Shown here: positions 60,252 to 64,000 of the stretch, in pieces | Layout of the letters: every line of letters begins with the position of its first letter | Position numbering within the stretch: the stretch's first letter is position 1 | From: Prunus persica | Lineage: Eukaryota > Streptophyta > Magnoliopsida > Rosales > Rosaceae | Reading direction: 5' to 3' | Assembly: GCF_000346465.2 (NCBI RefSeq) | Contig: NC_034012.1 | Location: 893,134-957,133, forward strand | Length of the DNA stretch: 64,000 nt | Made by a program: the position numbers and the translations under genes | Notes under the pieces: model-generated | What the model was told of the DNA's origin: nothing | Databases searched by the model: none | The model's input: the letters and a program-made list of their open reading frames with translations, nothing else

Positions 60252-61554
60252 CGTTATCAGCATGCATCCCGCTCCCTCTACTCAAGTTTCTCCAACTTAT
60301 CCTACGAAACACACAACATCTATCATATGGTAATGAATAGTGGCAATAATTATTTGATTGTTCCATTTAATTACTACAATAGGCATTAATATAACTTATT
60401 TTTGCCGCTTCATCATTAATTGGCCTAGGAGTAGGGCCCTTCTTACTGTAAGCAAGCCTGAAAATTATGCAGATTGAATATCATCGACAAACAAATACCA
60501 TTGCCTTTGAACCAAATATTATATATGAAGATACTAGTTAAGGACTTAATATTAATTGCACACTAAAAACAAAAAATTCTAAAAAGCACAGGTTGAAGCA
60601 ATGACACTCTCAACCAAAAAACAAAGTAAACATCACTTCCCCAACGAAGCTTGGTTAAAGACCAAATAACATACTAGCTAAAAGACATGCATACTTTGAA
60701 GCAGTCAAAATTATTCATGCACCAAATTTAAAACAACCTGAAAATAAAAAACGAGAAGCCACTACCCAAGTATCGGAAATTTGTATAACTAACAAGCAAA
60801 ATAGCAAAAGCATTGTGTGTTACTTGCAATTTTCTTATAAAGCCTCTGAAACAGCAGGAGTGTAGATCCCAAGGACAAAGGTAAACATATGTTTATATTC
60901 TTGCAAAAGTTATTAGGTTGTAAAACAATCCACCAAAAGAAGAGGAAATAACCCTTCCTTAATCTAGTTTAATACAAAATCTACACTTATTATATCAGAG
61001 AAGCAGAAGCACCAAACAAGAAGCGATTCAATTTCTTGTCATTTTAACAATCATTGCTTACTGATAGTATGTTCAAAAGGGGAAATTTTTTATATATAAA
61101 GAAAATAACCATGAAGTCCCTAATAAGAGTAATATAGGCCGAAGGTTAAAACATCAACCTCCTCTACAACACCAAGGGAATTACTAAATTAGATACAAAA
61201 ATGGTATCCTCCAAACATGCTTTACATAGAGCAGCAGAAAACCTAGGAGAAACACGTTTGGAAAAGACAAATATTGAGCCAAAACATAAGATTTTACCTT
61301 GACTGAGTTATGGTCAATCTTTAGAGGCTTTGTATGAACTGCAACTTAATCAATTGAAACACATTTTTACAAATAACGAAGGGGGAAAAATCAGACATGA
61401 GAATTCATGAACAAAAGGGCAACTCTAATAACCACCACACTAAGCAAATGATACACAAAATGTGATAATTATAAAATGAATGTGATAATTATAAAATGCA
61501 GGTCAACATCCATACCAGCAACTAATTTGTCAAAGTCATCATGATATGGTGATA

Positions 61555-61590
<36 letters not shown>

Positions 61591-62220
61591 AGTACAAGTT
61601 TAGACTAGCAAAAAGAATTAATGCAATCAGTGATACATAAACAAATTAAACAACAAGTAGAGGGGGGGGGGGGGGGGGGGATTTGGACTTGTACTGATTC
61701 AGGTTGATGAATCAGACATCTTCTGTTTCTTAAAACTACCAATATATCTATCCACTAAAAGTGGAAGAGACAAGACAACTGCCTCACTCTCTTATACTCA
61801 AACCTTACAGATGGTCTCAAAATTGCATACTGCTTATAAAACATCGACAACTAGGGATGAGATTATATTGATAAAACTACAAAAACGTTCTCAAAACATC
61901 AAGGATCCAGTTCAACAGCTGCAAATATCAAGTCTAATTGTACAAAACAAGAAGAGCCACGAGATTCACAATTTGTAATGAATGAAAGCAAACCAAGAGC
62001 AACGCACTAAGTACCTATTTTAAGCATATCCATGGAGCTATTATGTAATATACGCACTAGTTACTTGGCATCAACCACTACACGGGCAATAGAATCCCCT
62101 GATAACCTAAATTGTAAACCAAAATTTCAAGCTAGCTAGTAATTAAAACAATGATGACAAAATTACTTGGGTAAATTTTAAGTGCATATGTAAAACAATG
62201 ATGCCTAGCTACGACTACTC
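60252..62220. other. AT-rich region without recognised genes
   Basis: All frames are short. A TA microsatellite (61557-61589) and a poly-G run (61662-61680) stand out. It may include intron or 3' DNA of the decayed pectate lyase locus. Confidence 0.4.
61662..61680 (+). repeat. Poly-G run of about 19
   Basis: A homopolymer of G, rare in AT-rich plant DNA, sits about 70 bases after a long TA repeat. Confidence 0.8.
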
Positions 62221-62221
62221 T

Positions 62222-62296
62222 GGTTGGGTTAGCGTTGCCTCCAACCGCGTCACATCTTCCACTCGTCATATCTATTTTTTGTATAGTTTTCAACAT
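62222..62296 (-). repeat. ~70-bp direct repeat of pectate-lyase coding DNA, copy 1
   Basis: On the minus strand this reads KTIQKIDMTSGRCDAVGGNANPT, almost the same as 62648-62716. After NPT the frame leaves pectate lyase sequence, so this is an isolated fragment produced by local duplication. Confidence 0.85.
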
Positions 62297-62385
62297 TTTA
62301 TAGGGACTGTTTCTATTATCAGTCTCTAATAAAAGGTCCCTATATAAAATTTTTCTAGTAGTGACGTAAAGCAAATTAACATGCT

Positions 62386-62718
62386 TTACCAACAAAGCAG
62401 CGCAGGACCTGCACTTGAAGTTAAAGCAGGAACCATGGATCCATCTAGGACCTTAAACGACTGAGTTTTAGAGTAGAGTGGGTAACAGCTTCCATATCCA
62501 GATTGAACAAAAAAAGCACCATTTTTGAACACATCCCTTGAAGATCTCCATTTCCAATTATTCCAACGTCCTCCAGACTCTCTCTTTGTAGTCTGTTTTG
62601 CGTAAGCAGTTTCAGGCGCTATGAAGTAGTTCCCATCACTGAAAATGGTCGGGTTAGCGTTGGCTCCAACCGCGTCACATCTTCCACTCGTCATATCTAT
62701 TTTTTGTATAGTTTTCAC
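62386..62718 (-). pseudogene. Pectate lyase terminal exon remnant
   Basis: The minus frame reads DAVGANANPTIFSDGNYFIA, PETAYAKQTTKRE, RWNNWKWRSSRDVFKNGAFFVQSG and ends in a stop after SSAGPALLCW. This is the C-terminal part of plant pectate lyases (family form: NPTI.SQGNRF.AP, AKEVTKR, W..WNWRSEGD.....FF). Such enzymes cleave de-esterified pectin by beta-elimination in the cell wall. The last ~100 residues are open, but no upstream exons with the signal peptide or the catalytic Arg are found on either side. The upstream end is cut by the duplicated 70-bp segment. It is either a truncated pseudogene or the last exon of a gene whose other exons I failed to recognise. Confidence 0.65.
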
Positions 62719-62886
62719 CTCTCCTGTTATAAGAGCTTTTCACCTCTCTTTTGTAAGAACTTTTTATGATCTTGCGTGATCATTAATGGCGGCACACCTT
62801 GTTGTCTTAATTTTGATGTTAGATCACTTCGTTATTGTAATGGCCTTTTGTAGTTAATGACTTTTTTTAACTAAATTATGAATGCA

Positions 62887-64000
62887 ATCCCATAATTTAT
62901 CCCCAAAAAAAAAAAAAAGGAGATACTTCATGGAAAACCATTACATGGCGTTGTTTAACACAAAAACAAACTTTAACCAAAATAAAATTACCAAATAAGG
63001 CAGGAAGTGGGTGTAGAGGTTCTCAGGCTCACATTAGTTAGCAATTGGCCTCATTCTTGGAGATTACGCAATTGTATCCAATGAAGCAATTGAAAAAGAC
63101 AAATTATGTTTTCTCTTATTATGTTGAAGTTAAATATATTCTCTTATTATGTTTCCTTATTGGGTTTAAAATCTTACCAAATTAGTTGGGGCGCAAAATC
63201 ATAGCCAAAGCCATAGTGCGGGCTCACATCTTTCATGTTCAACCAACTTGGAGTATTTTCAGAATTCTCAGGCCCAAGAAGGCTTTTTATTATATATATA
63301 ATATACTTTTATAACAATGAGTCCAAGACCAGGTTTTGATAGCTGAACAGACTCTAGTGTCTCGAATCAAACTAACTTAACATCGAGTAGCCTACAAAAT
63401 TTCTTAATAGTTAGTCATACGATGCGTTGCGTGCGGGTCTATATTGATTTAGCGTGCTTAGTTGGATTTATCCTGTTGTTAACCTCGACCACACATATGG
63501 ATGGGCATTGGGAGCGGAAAATCGGAACACCAAACCAAATCTAATGAAAAAAAGGAAAAAAACTTATTGACCAAAAAATTTAACAAACTGAGACCAAACC
63601 GAATCAGATCAAACTGATTTTAATTTCGATTCAATACCGCACCAAACCAAACCGGTTGTGTATAATTTTTTTTTTTTTTTTACAAAATTATTTAAATCCA
63701 ATGCTCCATTTTTAATTTTAGAACTAATATTTTTCCAAGTGCAACTTCAAAGCATCTCTCTTTGTATGAATTGGATCATTTGTTAATTTTCAAGCTAAAA
63801 AATAATTTTTTTTTGTTAGCATTAATAAAAATAATAATACGGTTCAAAACCAGAATCGATGAGAACCAAACAAGCCAATTTTTTTTAAAATTTCATTAAT
63901 ATCGAATAGAACAGAACCAGTTAAATAGTACCAATTTTAATTTGAGATGAGAATCGGACCGTGCCCGCCCTTACCCACACATGCTGGCAATGGCATGCAT
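62887..64000. repeat. Long direct repeat, copy 2 (runs off the window)
   Basis: Same sequence as 53069-54194 with few differences, for example a longer T run near 63665 and a small deletion around 63820. It starts with the same ATCCCATAATTTATCCCC. The right end is outside the window. Confidence 0.95.

Noticed and set aside
53069..64000. The two long direct repeats as LTRs of one 11-kb retrotransposon
   Set aside because: No TG/CA ends, primer-binding site, gag or pol are seen between them; instead host-like genes (ATG8-derived, STIG1-like) lie there. Segmental duplication fits better.

Overview
The window is plant nuclear DNA, AT-rich and intron-dense. Gene content (arogenate dehydratase, plastid starch synthase III, STIG1-like, S-domain receptor kinase debris, pectate lyase) shows a eudicot. 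A Cassandra-type TRIM and the repeat style would fit a rosaceous tree, but the species is not provable from the sequence. There are no bacterial, organellar or CRISPR features.

Layout. 1-8.7 kb is a graveyard: S-receptor-kinase pieces split by a tandem array of ~950-bp units that contains a solo LTR with perfect 5-bp target duplication, a GC-rich minisatellite, broken COP1-like and UDP-arabinopyranose-mutase fragments, and a deleted partial copy of glyoxalase I. 9.8-11.8 kb holds the intact 7-exon glyoxalase I gene. 13.0-17.7 kb (minus) is an 11-exon arogenate/prephenate dehydratase. 20.8-23.4 kb is a two-exon ANKRD13-like ankyrin gene followed by a decayed copy of its second exon. 26.0 kb encodes a small unnamed plant protein.

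26.6-30.9 kb is the most interesting part. A canonical 119-aa ATG8 gene (minus) lies head-to-head with an intact 197-residue ATG8-derived gene (plus). A second, closely related copy lies at 55.4-56.9 kb. Both derived genes are open over eight exons. They carry internally multiplied ATG8 exon/intron modules and lack the C-terminal Phe-Gly that ATG4 needs. Introns 3-5 are identical between the two copies (288 bp) while the neighbouring exons differ mostly at amino-acid-changing positions. Copy B still carries a recognisable ATG8 promoter and leader.

31-33 kb contains a Cassandra TRIM with a 5S-rRNA-like LTR and inverted fragments of an unknown gene. 33.5-36.6 kb (minus) is a GT31 beta-1,3-galactosyltransferase; 38.7-39.3 kb (minus) is an S40/DUF584 senescence-regulator gene; 42.9-50.9 kb (minus) is a 16-exon starch synthase III with one GC-AG intron; 58.7-59.2 kb (minus) is a STIG1-like secreted cysteine-rich protein; 59.7-60.25 kb is a copia-type LTR with a long polypurine tract; 62.4-62.7 kb (minus) is a pectate-lyase terminal exon remnant. 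A direct repeat of at least 1.1 kb (53.07 and 62.89 kb, running off the end) brackets copy B and suggests that the segmental duplication continues past the window.

The genes are independent eukaryotic transcription units, not an operon. The recurring theme is local duplication: glyoxalase I, ANKRD13, ATG8 and pectate lyase each have a degraded or remodelled nearby copy.
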